From assembly GCA_902778055.1 (NCBI GenBank), contig CACYWL010000012.1, positions 1 through 64,000 on the forward strand: a stretch of 64,000 nt of DNA, given 5' to 3'. Below, piece by piece: positions 8,329 to 18,977 of this stretch; the first letter of the stretch is position 1; every line of letters begins with the position of its first letter. This DNA is from an uncultured Eubacteriales bacterium (GTDB lineage Bacteria; Bacillota; Clostridia; Christensenellales; Aristaeellaceae). The notes beneath the pieces are model-generated. The model was given only the letters and a program-made list of their open reading frames with translations. It had not been told where the DNA came from and ran no database searches. The position numbers were made by a program, and so were the translations under genes.

Positions 8329-8625
8329 ATGACGATTCAGAAGGTTCAGAATGGAAATGAGCTGACGGTCTGCCTGGAGGGCCGGCTGGACACGGTGACT
8401 TCTCCCGATCTGGAGAAGGAGCTGAAGGGCAGCCTGGACGGCGTTGAGAAGCTGACGATGGATTTCAGCAAGCTGGAGTACATCTCTTCCGCCGGACTGC
8501 GGGTGCTGCTGAGCACGCACAAGATCATGGCGGCCAAGGGCGGCATGAAGGTGACCCACGTGAACGAAATCGTCCGCGAGGTGTTCGATGTGACCGGCTT
8601 TGCCGATATTCTCGACATCGAGTAA
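8329..8625 (+). CDS. STAS-domain anti-anti-sigma factor-like protein
   Basis: 98 residues, a single STAS domain (SpoIIAA/RsbV size). Conserved elements are LEGRLDTVTSPDLE near the N-terminus and the phosphorylation-loop motif YISSAGLRVLL at about residues 47-57, whose serine is the usual kinase target. In partner switching, the unphosphorylated form binds an RsbW-type kinase. The downstream genes encode one degenerate and one fused RsbW-like domain, so this is probably their partner. RBS AGGAGG (8315-8320). Confidence 0.9.
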   Translation: MTIQKVQNGNELTVCLEGRLDTVTSPDLEKELKGSLDGVEKLTMDFSKLEYISSAGLRVLLSTHKIMAAKGGMKVTHVNEIVREVFDVTGFADILDIE

Positions 8626-8640
8626 GGGAGAAGCTGAAGG

Positions 8641-9228
8641 ATGAGAACAGATGTGATCACCGTTTCCTCCAATGGGAAGCAGATGAGCGCGGCGCTGGAG
8701 CAGGTCGAAAAGATGGCCGCCTTCAAGGGCCTTTCTTCCAAAGGCACGCTGCAGCTTCGCCTGCTGACCGAAGAGATGATGGGTATGATGCGCTCCATCA
8801 CCGGGGAAAAGGAAGGCCAGTTCTGGATCGAGGATGAGGACGGAGTCTATCAGCTGCACCTGCGGATGAACACGATCATGGATCCGGCGAAGCGCGAGCA
8901 GCTGCTCGGCGCCTCCACCTCCGGGAAGAACGAGGCCGCCAGGGGCCTGATGGGCCGGCTGCGGGATTTCTTTGAACAGGGAGACAATCTCGGCGCGCTG
9001 CCCTACTTCATGTCCGAGGCGGATGACCCGACCGCGGCCACCATGCGCTGGGAATGGTCCATGAATGCCTATCAGAACACGCTGCAGGGCTATATGGAGA
9101 AGGATCAGAGGGCCCGGGAAGCCTGGGACGAGCTGGAAAAATCCGTCGTGACGCATGTGGCCGATGAAATCAAGGTCTTCATTCGCGGCGGACAGACCGA
9201 AATGACGATTATCAAAAAGCTGGGATAA
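8641..9228 (+). CDS. Degenerate RsbW/HATPase-like protein next to STAS
   Basis: 195 residues. The early helix LQLRLLTEEMMGMMRS is laid out like the N-box helix of RsbW/SpoIIAB kinases (LxVxEExxNxxxH). However, the magnesium-binding asparagine and following histidine are missing. The middle (about 75-150) is an insert rather than clear G1/G2 ATP-lid motifs. The C-terminal strand IKVFIRGGQTEMTIIKKL fits the last strand of the fold. It is probably a catalytically dead or strongly diverged GHKL protein that could still bind the STAS partner. It lies 15 bases after the STAS gene, in the same operon. The assignment rests on position and a weak pattern. Confidence 0.55.
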   Translation: MRTDVITVSSNGKQMSAALEQVEKMAAFKGLSSKGTLQLRLLTEEMMGMMRSITGEKEGQFWIEDEDGVYQLHLRMNTIMDPAKREQLLGASTSGKNEAARGLMGRLRDFFEQGDNLGALPYFMSEADDPTAATMRWEWSMNAYQNTLQGYMEKDQRAREAWDELEKSVVTHVADEIKVFIRGGQTEMTIIKKLG

Positions 9229-9393
9229 GCACGGACGGCGGCGGAAAGGGCGGCACCATCCGGCACGGCGGCGGGGATTACCCGGCGCCGCGCCGGCATG
9301 AGGCTCCTTTCCCCGCTTTTTATATGCCGGCGGAAAGAACCGCAGCCGCGAAGGGCGGAGCGGGCCGGAAGGAAAAGGGAGACGGAAGGGAAA

Positions 9394-11139
9394 ATGATAC
9401 GCAAGCTGATCCGGCAGATGCTGGCCGCGCAGACGCTGTCCGCGCTGACCGTGTCGCTCTGCCTGCTGATTGACAACATCATGATCGGAAGGTTCCTCGG
9501 GGTCAACGCGATCGCGGCCTACGGGCTGGCCAACCCGATTCTGCTCGTGATCGGCGCCTTCGGGAGCATGCTGGCCGCGGGAGTTCAGGTGGCCTGCAGC
9601 AAATCCCTGGGCTGCGGATCCCAGGAGGAGACGAACCGGGGCTATTCCTCGGCGCTGGCGCTGGCCGCCGCGGTCTCGCTGCTGCTGACGGCAGGGGTGC
9701 TGATCTTCCGGAATCCGCTGGCGACCGCCATGGGAGCCGGAAGAGAGGGCGAGATCTATGACATGACCCGGGACTATCTGGCCGGGTTCATCATCGGCGC
9801 GCCGGGCTCCATGGGCGCGCTGGTGCTGGTGCCCTTCCTGCAGATGGCCGGGAAAAGCGGACTGCTGATCGCGGCGGTGCTGGGAATGACGGTGGCCGAC
9901 GTGGCGCTGGACCTGCTGAACGTGCTGGTCTTCCACGGCGGGATGTTCGGCATGGGCCTGGCGTCCTCCCTGAGCTATTACGTGGCGATGGTGATCGCGG
10001 CGTTCTACTTCCTCTCCGGGAAATGCGTCTTCCGCTTCTCCCGGGGATATGTCAGCCGGAAAAAGATCGCGGAGCTGATGACCGGCGGCGTTCCCACCGT
10101 GTTCACGATGGCGTCCTCCGTGGTGCTGGTGTTCATCCTGAACCGGATTCTGCTGGGCACGGGCGGGAGCGACGCGGTCGCGGCCTACTCCGTGCTGCTG
10201 ACGATCGGAAACGCCTCCAACTGCATCTCCACAGGCGTGGGCGGCGTCTCGCTGACGCTGTCCGGCATCTTCCACGGCGAGGAGGATGTCAGCGGACTGA
10301 AGGAGCTGCTGAAGCTGCTGAGCCGGTACGGCGTGCTGCTGGGCGCGGCGGTGGGGGCGATGCTGATCGCCTTCGCGCCGGTGCTGACGGGGATCTTCAT
10401 TCCCGAGGAGGGCGCCGCGAAGGAGCTGACGATTCAGGGGCTGCGGCTGTTCGCGCTGGGGCTGATCCCCTGCTGCATCAACAACGCGCTGAAGAACCTG
10501 TATCAGGGGACCGGGCGGGTCGCGCTGACGGAGGGCATCTCCGTGCTGGAGGGCGCGGTGTTTCCGGCCCTGGCGGCGCTGGTGCTCGGCCGCCTCTTCG
10601 GAGTCACCGGGGTCTGGCTGTATTTCCTGTGCGGAGAGGTGCTGGCGCTGCTGTTCACGGTGATGCTGGTGTGGAAAAAGAGCCAGGGCTTTCCCCGGGG
10701 AGCGAAGCCCTTCCTGCTGCTGCGGGAGGATTTCGGCGTCTGGGAGGGCAACCTGATGGAGGTCAGCATTCGCTCCATTGAGGAGGTGACGGGCGCCGCC
10801 GAGAAGGCGGAGGCCTTCTGCCGCGCCCACGGGCAGAGCGAAAAGACCGCCAACCACATCGCCCTGTGCGTCGAGGAAATGGCGAGCAACACCGTACAGC
10901 ACGGGTTCAGGAAGGACCGGGAGAATCACCTGTCCGTCCGGATCCAGAACCGGGAGAAACGGTGGACCCTGCGCTTCCGGGACGACTGCAGCGCCTTTGA
11001 CCCGGTCAGCTATGTGCCCCGGGGAGAGGAGGATGCCCTGGGCATCCGGCTGGTGATGGCAATGGCGGATGATATCCGCTACACCTATTCCCTGAACCTG
11101 AACAACCTGACGATCAAGCTGACAGATCAGCAAGTGTAA
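9394..11139 (+). CDS. MATE-family transporter fused to an RsbW-like ATPase domain
   Basis: 581 residues from ATG 9394; the more upstream ATG at 9298 would add a basic, non-hydrophobic leader and is unlikely. Residues ~1-440 form a 12-helix MATE (NorM-like) transporter. It opens with a helix containing LIDNIMIGRFLG, and the repeat ISTGVGGVSLTLSG lies in the second half. Residues ~455-581 are an RsbW/HATPase_c_2 domain. It has an intact N-box (CVEEMASNTVQHGF), a D..AFDP segment like the G1 box, and ALGIRLVMAMAD like the G2 box. A cytosolic anti-sigma-type kinase welded to a drug/Na+ antiporter-like carrier implies that transport and STAS phosphorylation are coupled. It is third in the STAS operon, after a 165-base gap. 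Confidence 0.8.
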   Translation: MIRKLIRQMLAAQTLSALTVSLCLLIDNIMIGRFLGVNAIAAYGLANPILLVIGAFGSMLAAGVQVACSKSLGCGSQEETNRGYSSALALAAAVSLLLTAGVLIFRNPLATAMGAGREGEIYDMTRDYLAGFIIGAPGSMGALVLVPFLQMAGKSGLLIAAVLGMTVADVALDLLNVLVFHGGMFGMGLASSLSYYVAMVIAAFYFLSGKCVFRFSRGYVSRKKIAELMTGGVPTVFTMASSVVLVFILNRILLGTGGSDAVAAYSVLLTIGNASNCISTGVGGVSLTLSGIFHGEEDVSGLKELLKLLSRYGVLLGAAVGAMLIAFAPVLTGIFIPEEGAAKELTIQGLRLFALGLIPCCINNALKNLYQGTGRVALTEGISVLEGAVFPALAALVLGRLFGVTGVWLYFLCGEVLALLFTVMLVWKKSQGFPRGAKPFLLLREDFGVWEGNLMEVSIRSIEEVTGAAEKAEAFCRAHGQSEKTANHIALCVEEMASNTVQHGFRKDRENHLSVRIQNREKRWTLRFRDDCSAFDPVSYVPRGEEDALGIRLVMAMADDIRYTYSLNLNNLTIKLTDQQV

Positions 11140-11161
11140 ACGCGGATGGGGAGGAATCGGG

Positions 11162-13228
11162 ATGCGCTTTGAACAGCAGGGAAACAGGCTGATGATTCTG
11201 GAGGGAAACAGCCAGCTGTGGATCGACCCGTGGGGAGAGGACGGCGTGCGCGTCCGCATGAGCTGCGAGCCGGAGATGGACGGGCATGACTGGGCCCTGA
11301 CCGAGCCGGTGAAGGAAACCAGGCCGGAAATCCGCTTCGAGGAGGTGGACACGACGGATCCCTGGTACCGGGGGCCGGAATGGGCGAAATACCATCAGAC
11401 CGGGACCCGGATCACCTTCACCAACGGAAAGCTGACGGTCCGGGTGTCCCCCGAGGGCTGGCTGAGCTTCTGCAACCAGAAGGGCGAGCTGCTGACGGAG
11501 GAATACTGGCGGAACCGGAACCGGCTGAATCGCTTTGCCTCCTCCCTGCGCATCTCCGCCCGGAAGCTGAAGCCCATTCCCGGCACGTCGGACTATGCCC
11601 TGACGGCGCTGTTCGAGGCCTTCCCCGGAGAGAAGATCTTCGGCATGGGCCAGTATCAGGATCTGCGGCTGGACAAGAAGGGATCCGTGCTGGAGCTGTG
11701 CCACCGGAACTCTCAGGCCAGCGTTCCCTTCTACGTCAGCAGCCGGGGATACGGCTTCCTGTGGAACAACCCGGCCGTCGGGCAGGCTGTTTTCGGGGAG
11801 AACCGGACGGAATGGACGGCCCGGTCCACCCGGAAGATGGACTACTACATCACCTGCGGGGATACCCCGGCGGACATCGAGCGGAACTACTCCGCGGTGA
11901 CGGGCCGGACTCCCATGATGCCGGAATACGGCATGGGCTACTGGCAGTGCAAGCTGCGCTACCGGACCCAGGAGGAGCTGATGAAGGTGGCCAGGGAGCA
12001 CAAGCGGCGCGGGCTGCCGATGGACGCCATCGTGGTGGACTTCTTCCACTGGACCCGGCAGGGGGATTACAAATTCGAGCCGCTGGACTGGCCGGACCCG
12101 GACGCGATGGTGAAGGAGCTGCGGGAGATGGGGATCGAGACGGTCGTCTCCGTCTGGCCCACCGTGGACGAGAAGAGCGAGAACTACGGGACCATGGCGG
12201 ACCGGGGATACCTCGTCCGCACCGACCGGGGCAACGATGTTTCCACCTGGATGGGGGCGGCGGTCTACTTTGACGCCACCAACCCGGGAACCCAGAAATT
12301 CGTCTGGGAGAAATGCCGGGACAACTATTACCGGAAGGGCATCCGCTGCTTCTGGCTTGACGAGGCGGAGCCGGAATACGCCGACTACGAGTTCGACAAC
12401 TACCGCTACTGGGCCGGCCCCGCGCTGCAGTGCGCGAATGTCTACCCGGTGGGATACGCCAAAGGCTTCTACGAGGGCCTGCAGGCGGAGGGGGAGAAGG
12501 ACATCCTTTCCCTGGTCCGCTGCGCCTGGGCGGGAAGCCAGAAATACGCGGCGCTGACCTGGAGCGGGGACGTCTACTCCTCCTTCCGCTCCATGCGGGA
12601 GCAGCTGCAGGCCGGGCTTTCCATGGCCATGGCGGGGATTCCCTGGTGGACCTGCGACCTGGGCGGCTTCATCGGCGGGGACGGATCCGATCCGGCCTTC
12701 CGGGAGCTGCTGGTCCGCTGGTTCGCGTGGGGATGCTTCCTGCCGGTCTTCCGGATGCACGGGGAACGCTCCCCCTGGTACGAGCGGGAGCAGGAATACC
12801 GCAACGGCGTGCGCCAGCTGACCTCCGGGCAGGACAACGAGGTCTGGAGCTTCGGGGAGGAGAACACCCCGATCCTGAGCCGGTTCCTCTTCATCCGGGA
12901 GAAGCTGCGGCCCTATATCCGCGGACTGATGCAGGACGCCCACGAGACCGGCGCGCCGGTGATGCGGCCGCTGTACTACGATTTTCCGGCGGATCCGCAG
13001 GCCGCGGAGACGGAGGACTGCTACATGTTCGGGCCGAAGCTGCTGGTGGCCCCGGTGATGGAGGCCGGCGCGAAGGAAAGAACGATCTATCTGCCGAAGG
13101 GCGCCCGGTGGAAGGACGCCTATACCGGCCGGGAATACGAGGGAGGGCAGACCGTGACCGTGCCCGCCCCGCTGGAAATCATCCCGGTGATGATCCGGGA
13201 CGGCGCGGAAATCGACATTTACGGCTGA
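11162..13228 (+). CDS. GH31 family alpha-glycosidase (alpha-xylosidase/alpha-glucosidase)
   Basis: 688 residues without a signal peptide, so cytosolic. The order is an N-terminal beta-sandwich (~1-230), the (beta/alpha)8 barrel (~240-590) and C-terminal beta domains (~590-688). The GH31 signature WLDEAEPE holds the predicted nucleophile D400. The acid/base is predicted as D470 in LTWSGDVYSS. MMPEYGMGYWQCKLRY marks the barrel entry. The retaining mechanism would release alpha-linked xylose or glucose from non-reducing ends of imported oligosaccharides. The WLDEAEPE variant is more like alpha-xylosidase or sulfoquinovosidase-related clades than yeast maltase, but specificity cannot be read here. 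The ATG lies 22 bases after the MATE fusion gene, with GGGGAGGAA as RBS. Confidence 0.9.
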   Translation: MRFEQQGNRLMILEGNSQLWIDPWGEDGVRVRMSCEPEMDGHDWALTEPVKETRPEIRFEEVDTTDPWYRGPEWAKYHQTGTRITFTNGKLTVRVSPEGWLSFCNQKGELLTEEYWRNRNRLNRFASSLRISARKLKPIPGTSDYALTALFEAFPGEKIFGMGQYQDLRLDKKGSVLELCHRNSQASVPFYVSSRGYGFLWNNPAVGQAVFGENRTEWTARSTRKMDYYITCGDTPADIERNYSAVTGRTPMMPEYGMGYWQCKLRYRTQEELMKVAREHKRRGLPMDAIVVDFFHWTRQGDYKFEPLDWPDPDAMVKELREMGIETVVSVWPTVDEKSENYGTMADRGYLVRTDRGNDVSTWMGAAVYFDATNPGTQKFVWEKCRDNYYRKGIRCFWLDEAEPEYADYEFDNYRYWAGPALQCANVYPVGYAKGFYEGLQAEGEKDILSLVRCAWAGSQKYAALTWSGDVYSSFRSMREQLQAGLSMAMAGIPWWTCDLGGFIGGDGSDPAFRELLVRWFAWGCFLPVFRMHGERSPWYEREQEYRNGVRQLTSGQDNEVWSFGEENTPILSRFLFIREKLRPYIRGLMQDAHETGAPVMRPLYYDFPADPQAAETEDCYMFGPKLLVAPVMEAGAKERTIYLPKGARWKDAYTGREYEGGQTVTVPAPLEIIPVMIRDGAEIDIYG

Positions 13229-13319
13229 GCGGGAGCTCCCGGGGAAGCGGGCCTGACGGAAAAACGGGGCAGGCTTTCCGGGGAGAGTGAGCGACGATCA
13301 GAGGGGGAGGAAAGCACAG

Positions 13320-16382
<3,063 letters not shown>

Positions 16383-16401
16383 GAAGGGGGCGGGGAAGTC
16401 C

Positions 16402-16626
16402 ATGGGACTGTTTGGAAGAAAAAACCGGTCTTCCGTCTCCTTTCCGGAGGCCGCGGGCCGGGAGCCGGTGATCCGGAGCAGCATCTGCACGGGTGAAAAA
16501 ACCGCCTGCCTTCGGGACCCGAAGACCGGGCACATCGAGGAGATCTGCCTGATCCGCTCGGAGGCGGAGATGAAGGCCTTCCGGGAGAAATACGGCGTGA
16601 CGGGGGAGATCCCAACCATCTACTGA
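16402..16626 (+). CDS. Small conserved protein of unknown function
   Basis: 74 residues, soluble, starting MGLFGRK. The core is EPVIRSSICTGEKTACLRDP followed by TGHIEEICLIRSEAEMKAFREKYGV. I recognise the pattern (VIR.SICTGE...G.....LIR...E...F...YG) as a small uncharacterised Clostridia family that is sometimes mislabelled as aspartate dehydrogenase; it is far too short for that enzyme. It begins 20 bases after the C11 peptidase with RBS AAGGGGG, so it is probably cotranscribed. No catalytic motif is visible. Confidence 0.65.
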   Translation: MGLFGRKNRSSVSFPEAAGREPVIRSSICTGEKTACLRDPKTGHIEEICLIRSEAEMKAFREKYGVTGEIPTIY

Positions 16627-16664
16627 ACCGGGGTCCCGCACGACGGACAGGGAAGGAAATTTCC

Positions 16665-17273
16665 ATGACCGGGAATTTGATGCGCATTGAAAATGACAGG
16701 CTGCTGATCCGCAGCCTGGAAAACCGGGATCTGAAAGGGCTGGAAGCCCTCAGGCGCGATCAGCGGGTTTACCGCTATGAGCCGGTGTATCTTACGGAGC
16801 TTCAGGGAACGCCGGAAGAGGCCCTGGAAACGATTCGCCGGATGGACCTGGAGGAGCACAGGCAGTGTATCCTGGGCGTCTATGAAAAAACAGATCCTTC
16901 CGTACTGGCCGGGCTGGCGGAATTCTACGATTTCAAACCCTCCGGGAAAGTCATTTCGATCGGCTACCGGTTTCTGTCCGGCCGCTGGGGAAGGGGCCTC
17001 GGCTCCAGCTGTGTCCGGGCCCTGATGGATTATGTGCAGAGCCATACGGAGGTCGAGCTGGTCACGGCCCATGTCATCCCCGACAATATAGCCTCAGCGC
17101 GGTGCCTGACCAAAAACGGATTCGAGTATCTGCTGACCAAAACGGAGGACTGGGGATACAGTCCCCTGACTGTCGCGGACGTGTATACCTGTGACTGCCA
17201 GCGTTCTGCCGGTACGGACCGCGCTCCGTCGGGAGCGGAAAAAAACGATCATCAGGCCGCGGAAACGCGCTGA
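16665..17273 (+). CDS. GNAT-family N-acetyltransferase (RimJ/RimL type)
   Basis: 202 residues. The N-terminal strand RLLIRSLENRDLKGLEALRR and the acetyl-CoA binding segment GYRFLSGRWGRGLGSSCVRAL (R/Q-x-x-G-x-G/A pattern as GRGLGS) at about 105-125 are typical. The following AHVIPDNIASARCLTKNGFE is the classical GNAT helix 4 with the N.AS...LEK.GF motif. It would transfer acetyl from acetyl-CoA to an amine, as in RimJ-like protein N-termini or small molecules; the substrate is unknown. The last ~25 residues are polar and likely disordered. The ATG lies 39 bases after the preceding gene. Confidence 0.85.
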   Translation: MTGNLMRIENDRLLIRSLENRDLKGLEALRRDQRVYRYEPVYLTELQGTPEEALETIRRMDLEEHRQCILGVYEKTDPSVLAGLAEFYDFKPSGKVISIGYRFLSGRWGRGLGSSCVRALMDYVQSHTEVELVTAHVIPDNIASARCLTKNGFEYLLTKTEDWGYSPLTVADVYTCDCQRSAGTDRAPSGAEKNDHQAAETR

Positions 17274-17284
17274 GACAGACGCAG

Positions 17285-17323
17285 GCGAAGCGCCCGCCGG
17301 ATGCCCTCCGGCGGGCGCTTCGC
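17285..17323 (+). terminator. Long perfect hairpin, probable terminator
   Basis: A 16-bp perfect GC-rich stem (GCGAAGCGCCCGCCGG and its complement) with a 7-base loop, placed 11 bases after the GNAT stop and before the next promoter. A T-run is lacking (TGTCCGG follows), so it may be a weak or factor-assisted terminator. Confidence 0.6.
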
Positions 17324-17349
17324 TGTCCGGAAAAGACAGGGAAATGCCT

Positions 17350-17378
17350 TTGCTTTTTCTCCCGCTTTGTGATATAAC
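17350..17378 (+). promoter_or_regulatory. Promoter of the preQ1-controlled operon
   Basis: TTGCTT (17350-17355), a 17-bp spacer and TATAAC (17373-17378). Transcription would start near 17385, about 17 bases before the predicted aptamer, and continue into the transporter gene at 17461. Confidence 0.55.
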
Positions 17379-17401
17379 AGTTCGGCGCGCTTCGGCGCTC
17401 A

Positions 17402-17452
17402 AGCGGAGTTCGGGCTCTAAATCCTTCGCTATACAAAATAAAACCAAGGAGG
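17402..17452 (+). promoter_or_regulatory. PreQ1-I type riboswitch overlapping the Shine-Dalgarno
   Basis: The leader folds as a class I preQ1 aptamer. P1 pairs AGCGGAG (17402-17408) with CTTCGCT (17424-17430), one G-U pair included. The 15-nt loop is TTCGGGCTCTAAATC, matching the known UUC-NNN-C-U..A..C layout, with C17415 as the predicted ligand-pairing base. The A-rich tail ATACAAAATAAAACC (17431-17445) ends in CC, which can pair with GG of the loop to form the pseudoknot. The tail runs straight into AAGGAGG (17446-17452), so ligand binding would hide the ribosome site: translational repression by queuosine precursors. The downstream gene is a VUT/YhhQ transporter, as expected. Confidence 0.75.
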
Positions 17453-17460
17453 AAAGGAAT

Positions 17461-18180
17461 ATGAACACGAAAGGTCTGTCCCTCCGGCAGCGGGCCGGGC
17501 GAGACCTCCGGGCGGTGCCCGGCGAAGTAACATCCCTGTTTTGCGTAACGGTGATCGTCATGAACCTTCTGGCCAACAAGACGATTTATCAGGTCGGCAG
17601 CGTCGCGGCGGACGGCGGCATCCTGCTGTCCTGGCTGGCGTTCATGTGCATGGATGTGGTCACCAAAGGCTTCGGGCAGCGGACGGCAACCACGCTCTCC
17701 GTCTTTGCCCTGGGAGTGAACCTGTTCGTGTCCCTGATTTTCTATCTTTGCAGCATTATTCCCACGGAGACGGATTATTCGGCTTTCAACACCATCTTCG
17801 GGGGTACCTGGTTTATCCTGCTCAGCAGCAGTATCGCCTTTCTGCTTTCCGCCATCGTGAATAACTCGGTCAATGAGGCCGTCGGCCGGTATTTCCGGAA
17901 GAATCCGGACGGGAAGGCGGCCTATGTCACCCGGAGCTATGTTTCCACGTTCATCGGCCAGTTCGTGGACAATTTTGTTTTTGCCGGGCTTACGTTCATG
18001 GTGTTCGCGCCGATCTACTGGGACGGATTCTGCTGGACCCTGCCCCAGTGCATCACCTGCTCCCTGATCGGAGCGGGACTGGAGCTGATCATGGAAGTGA
18101 TCTTCTCCCCTCTGGGATACCTGCTGCTGGAAAAGTGGCGGAAGGAAGGAATCTGCAAAGCGGAGGGTCTGCCTCAATGA
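17461..18180 (+). CDS. VUT/YhhQ family queuosine precursor transporter
   Basis: 239 residues from ATG 17461, 8 bases after AAGGAGG; the longer frame upstream runs through the riboswitch and is not used. There are about six membrane helices. The motif VMNLLANKTIYQVG near residue 35, the D.. TK.FG.R helix-loop (MDVVTKGFGQRTATT) and RSYVSTFIGQFVDNFVFAG near 160-180 match the VUT (formerly DUF165) family. Family members import preQ0, preQ1 or queuine for tRNA modification. The preQ1-like riboswitch directly upstream supports this. Its stop overlaps the next start by 4 bases. Confidence 0.85.
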   Translation: MNTKGLSLRQRAGRDLRAVPGEVTSLFCVTVIVMNLLANKTIYQVGSVAADGGILLSWLAFMCMDVVTKGFGQRTATTLSVFALGVNLFVSLIFYLCSIIPTETDYSAFNTIFGGTWFILLSSSIAFLLSAIVNNSVNEAVGRYFRKNPDGKAAYVTRSYVSTFIGQFVDNFVFAGLTFMVFAPIYWDGFCWTLPQCITCSLIGAGLELIMEVIFSPLGYLLLEKWRKEGICKAEGLPQ

Positions 18181-18977
18181 ATATCCTGATTACCGGAGCC
18201 TCCGGCGGCATCGGCTCCGCGGTCGCGGAACGGTTTCTGAAGAACGGTCACGCGGTGTTCGGGCTGGATCTGGCGCCCGCGCCGTTTGAGCACCCGGGCT
18301 ATACTCATTTCGTGACGGATCTGCTGGACGAAGCGGCCCTGCCGGAGCTTCCGATGCCGGAAATCCTCTTTCTCAACGCGGGCGGCCAGAACAGCCCGGA
18401 CGACATCGATCTGAACCTGAAATCAACGATCCGGGTGACGGAGCATTATCTGCGGGGGAATACGGCGCTGCGTTCCGTGCTCTTCAACGCCTCCGCCTCC
18501 GCCGTCTCGGGTCAGGAGTTTCCCGTCTATGCCGCCTCCAAGGCGGGGCTTCTGGGATATATGAAGAATCTGGCGATCCGCCTGGCCCCCAGGAGGATTC
18601 CCTGCAACGCCATCTGCCTGGGCGGGGTGTACACGCCGCTGAACGAGCCTGTGGTCCGGGATCCGGAGCTGTGGAAGCAGATCATGGACGTGACGCCCAT
18701 GAAAAAATGGACGGATACGGAGGAAGTGGCGGACTGGGTGGAATTTCTGACGATGAAGAACCGGTCCATGTCCGGGGAGAGCCTGCTGATTGACAATGGG
18801 GAATATCAGCTGCGCTCCACCTTTGTCTGGCCGGAGTCCGCGGACATTGTCAGGCTGCGCCCCGTGACAGACGAACCGCGGTCCGAGGCCGCTCCGGACG
18901 GCGGTTCCGGGAAAAACGAAGGAGGACGGGAGAAATCCCAACCTGCTTCTGACAGCATGAAAAAGGACGAGGCATGA
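18177..18977 (+). CDS. Short-chain dehydrogenase/reductase (SDR)
   Basis: 266 residues starting at the ATG that overlaps the transporter stop (ATGA), so translation is coupled. The classical SDR motifs are present: the nucleotide-binding TGASGGIG at 6-13, NAGG at about 68-71, the catalytic serine region NASASAVSG, and YAASK at about 117-121. It ends normally with LLIDNGEYQ and then carries a polar tail of ~45 residues (SEAAPDGGSGKNEGG). It is probably an NAD(P)-dependent reductase of the 3-oxoacyl-ACP-reductase-like group. The substrate is unknown. Its place behind a preQ1 riboswitch is unusual. Confidence 0.85.
   Translation: MNILITGASGGIGSAVAERFLKNGHAVFGLDLAPAPFEHPGYTHFVTDLLDEAALPELPMPEILFLNAGGQNSPDDIDLNLKSTIRVTEHYLRGNTALRSVLFNASASAVSGQEFPVYAASKAGLLGYMKNLAIRLAPRRIPCNAICLGGVYTPLNEPVVRDPELWKQIMDVTPMKKWTDTEEVADWVEFLTMKNRSMSGESLLIDNGEYQLRSTFVWPESADIVRLRPVTDEPRSEAAPDGGSGKNEGGREKSQPASDSMKKDEA

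Noticed and set aside
17191-17460. Upstream extension of the VUT transporter gene
   Set aside because: It would translate through the terminator hairpin, promoter and riboswitch; the ATG at 17461 has the only good RBS.
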